DNA of 64,000 bases from assembly GCF_008329605.1 (NCBI RefSeq), contig NZ_NPKO01000004.1:434001-498000 (forward strand). The letters run 5' to 3'. Position 1 is the stretch's first letter. Every line of letters begins with the position of its first letter. Below are positions 62,478-64,000 of this stretch, one piece after another. Position numbers and translations under genes: made by a program. Below the pieces are notes generated by a model. It did no database searches and was not told the DNA's origin. It saw only the letters and a list, made by a program, of their open reading frames with translations. This DNA comes from Mycolicibacterium sp. P9-64 (GTDB lineage: Bacteria > Actinomycetota > Actinomycetes > Mycobacteriales > Mycobacteriaceae).

Positions 62478-64000
62478 CGTCCTCCACTGCGCTCAACGCC
62501 GCCCGCCGCGCCTCCGATCTGGCCATGCTTGGTGACGGCGGGACTGTCGACGTCGTCGTCATCGGCGGCGGCATCACCGGGACCGGGATCGCACTGGATG
62601 CCGCGACACGCGGGCTTTCGGTCGTGCTGGTGGAGAAGCACGACCTGGCGTTCGGCACCAGCCGCTGGAGCTCGAAGCTCGTCCACGGCGGCCTGCGCTA
62701 CCTGGCCACCGGGAACGTCGGCATCGCCCGCCGCAGTGCCATCGAGCGCGGCATCCTCATGACGCGCAACGCACCTCATCTGGTCAAGGCGATGCCGCAA
62801 CTGGTTCCGCTGCTGCCGTCGATGAACTCCGCGTCACGCGCGTTGGTGCGGTTCGGCTTCATGGCAGGCGACGGACTGCGCAAGCTGGCGGGCACACCGT
62901 CCTCGACGCTGCCGCGGTCGCGCCGGATCGACGCCGCACGCGCGATCGACTTGGCGCCCACCGTGCGCCGCTCCGGGTTGAGTGGCGGGCTGCTCGCCTA
63001 CGACGGGCAGTTGATCGACGACGCACGCCTCGTCACTGCCGTTGCGCGCACCGCGGCGCAGCACGGCGCGCGCATCCTGACCCACGTCGGCGCATCCGAT
63101 GCCACGGGGACGTCGGTGCGGCTGACCGACCAGATCACCGGCGAGAGGCTGCTGGTGTCGGCGCGAGCGGTGATCAACGCCGCGGGGGTCTGGGCGGGCG
63201 ACGTCGACACCTCCATCCGACTGCGGCCAAGCCGCGGTACGCATCTGGTGTTCGACGCCGCAGCGTTCGGCAATCCCACTGCAGCGCTGACGATTCCGAT
63301 ACCCGGGGAGATCAACCGCTTCGTGTTCGCGATGCCAGAACAGCTCGGACGCGTGTACCTCGGGCTCACCGACGAGGACGCGCCTGGACCGATCCCCGAC
63401 GTACCGGAACCCACGCCGCAGGAGGTGACGTTCCTGCTCGACACCGTCAACACCGCACTCGACGTCGCGCTTGGGCCTGCCGACGTCATCGGCGCCTATG
63501 CCGGGCTGCGGCCGTTGATCGACACCGGCGAGGGCCGCACGGCAGACGTGTCGCGTGAGCACGCCGTCGTCGAGTCGACCGCAGGAGTGATCAGCGTGAT
63601 CGGCGGCAAGCTGACCGAGTACCGCTACATGGCGCAGGACGTTCTGGACCACGCCGTCGAGCTGCGCAGCCTGAGGGCGACCGCATGTCGCACCCGCAAC
63701 CTGCCGTTGGTCGGTGCGCCGTCGAATCCCGTTGCCACGCTTCGGTCGCCGGCGGAGCTGCCGTCCTCCCTCGTCGCCCGCTACGGCGCCGAGGCGCCCA
63801 ACGTCATCGCATCCGCTAGCTGCGACCGGCCGACCGAGCCCGTCGCCGACGGAATCGACGTCACCCGAGCCGAATTCGAGTACGCGGTGACACACGAGGG
63901 CGCACTTTCGGTCGACGACATCGTGGATCGCCGCACCCGCATCGGGCTCGTCGCCACCGACCGCGAACGAGTCGTCGCCGTTGCCGAGGACTTCCTCGCC
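62474..64000 (+). CDS. glpD: Glycerol-3-phosphate dehydrogenase, FAD-dependent (GlpD, C-terminus beyond window)
   Basis: The frame starts at ATG 62474, overlapping the TetR stop, and stays open to the window end (509 codons). The FAD motif VVVIGGGITGTGIALDAA is at residues 28-45. Conserved segments include KLVHGGLRYLATGNVGI (near 73-89) and RPLIDTGEGRT (near 346). It oxidises glycerol 3-phosphate to dihydroxyacetone phosphate in the membrane and passes electrons to quinone. In M. tuberculosis this position is glpD1 (Rv2249c). Together with the lipid kinase and AGPS-like protein the region is tied to glycerol-phosphate and lipid metabolism. Confidence 0.92.
   Translation, partial: MTSSTALNAARRASDLAMLGDGGTVDVVVIGGGITGTGIALDAATRGLSVVLVEKHDLAFGTSRWSSKLVHGGLRYLATGNVGIARRSAIERGILMTRNAPHLVKAMPQLVPLLPSMNSASRALVRFGFMAGDGLRKLAGTPSSTLPRSRRIDAARAIDLAPTVRRSGLSGGLLAYDGQLIDDARLVTAVARTAAQHGARILTHVGASDATGTSVRLTDQITGERLLVSARAVINAAGVWAGDVDTSIRLRPSRGTHLVFDAAAFGNPTAALTIPIPGEINRFVFAMPEQLGRVYLGLTDEDAPGPIPDVPEPTPQEVTFLLDTVNTALDVALGPADVIGAYAGLRPLIDTGEGRTADVSREHAVVESTAGVISVIGGKLTEYRYMAQDVLDHAVELRSLRATACRTRNLPLVGAPSNPVATLRSPAELPSSLVARYGAEAPNVIASASCDRPTEPVADGIDVTRAEFEYAVTHEGALSVDDIVDRRTRIGLVATDRERVVAVAEDFLA

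Overview
The window is chromosomal DNA of high GC from a mycobacterium, most likely a fast-growing environmental species of the Mycolicibacterium type. The markers are two MmpS/MmpL export operons, a PknF-like kinase, an 18-kDa-antigen type small heat-shock protein, the F-family mycobacterial MTHFR, S-nitrosomycothiol reductase (mycothiol chemistry), DUF732 and DUF3145 proteins and a UspA-like sugar permease. Coding density is high, ATGA/GTGA overlaps are frequent, and there is no CRISPR array, prophage or intact insertion sequence. The left edge (uspA beside tldD/tldE) and the right edge (glpD1, TetR, flavoprotein, lipid kinase, beta-lactamase-like, mscR, MBL protein) recall the M. tuberculosis Rv2314c-Rv2318 and Rv2249c-Rv2260 neighbourhoods. 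That comparison is from memory, not from an alignment.

Layout. 1-6 kb: sugar ABC permease (cut by the window edge), divergent tldD-tldE, an AhpD/CMD-like protein, a Ser/Thr kinase, and a CAU-anticodon tRNA. 6.1-6.7 kb: the only degraded stretch, with an IS481-type transposase remnant and a possible AbiEii-type remnant just behind the tRNA. 6.7-12 kb: lipid catabolism, with two acyl-CoA dehydrogenases, two TetR regulators and an MpaB-like oxygenase. 11.7-15.6 kb: mmpS-mmpL plus a small membrane protein, under a 23-bp operator palindrome. 15.7-21.3 kb: oxidoreductase, D-amino-acid oxidase, lipoprotein coupled to a MerR regulator, hsp18. 21.4-28.6 kb: a five-gene operon best read as guanidino-compound (arginine transamination type) catabolism and transport, divergent from a tandem-domain Lrp regulator.

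28.6-35.8 kb: a PIF1-like helicase fused to a degenerate DnaQ-like domain and a BRCT domain, a TetR/metal-dependent hydrolase operon, a methyltransferase, an AraC regulator and a proline-rich secreted protein. 36-41.8 kb: MTHFR, a cold-shock protein with a clear intrinsic terminator, a second mmpS-mmpL operon with a secreted third gene, and a DUF732 protein. 41.8-51.2 kb: glycogen phosphorylase, SDR enzymes, a DapB-fold oxidoreductase, an Hsp70-like membrane protein, and a large acyl-CoA dehydrogenase. 51.2-64 kb: DJ-1 and GlxA-type proteins, a SABATH-type methyltransferase, MscR with its MBL partner, DUF3145, lipid kinase, an AGPS-like flavoprotein, TetR and glpD.

Regulation is the most readable non-coding signal. 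Perfect or near-perfect palindromes lie in front of many operons, usually beside a TetR, Lrp or MerR gene, but several have no obvious local regulator. No single cassette is clearly an undescribed defence or secretion system. The strongest candidates for new biology are the helicase/dead-exonuclease/BRCT fusion, the guanidino operon, the accessory genes of the two MmpL operons, and the lipoprotein translationally coupled to a heat-shock-type regulator.
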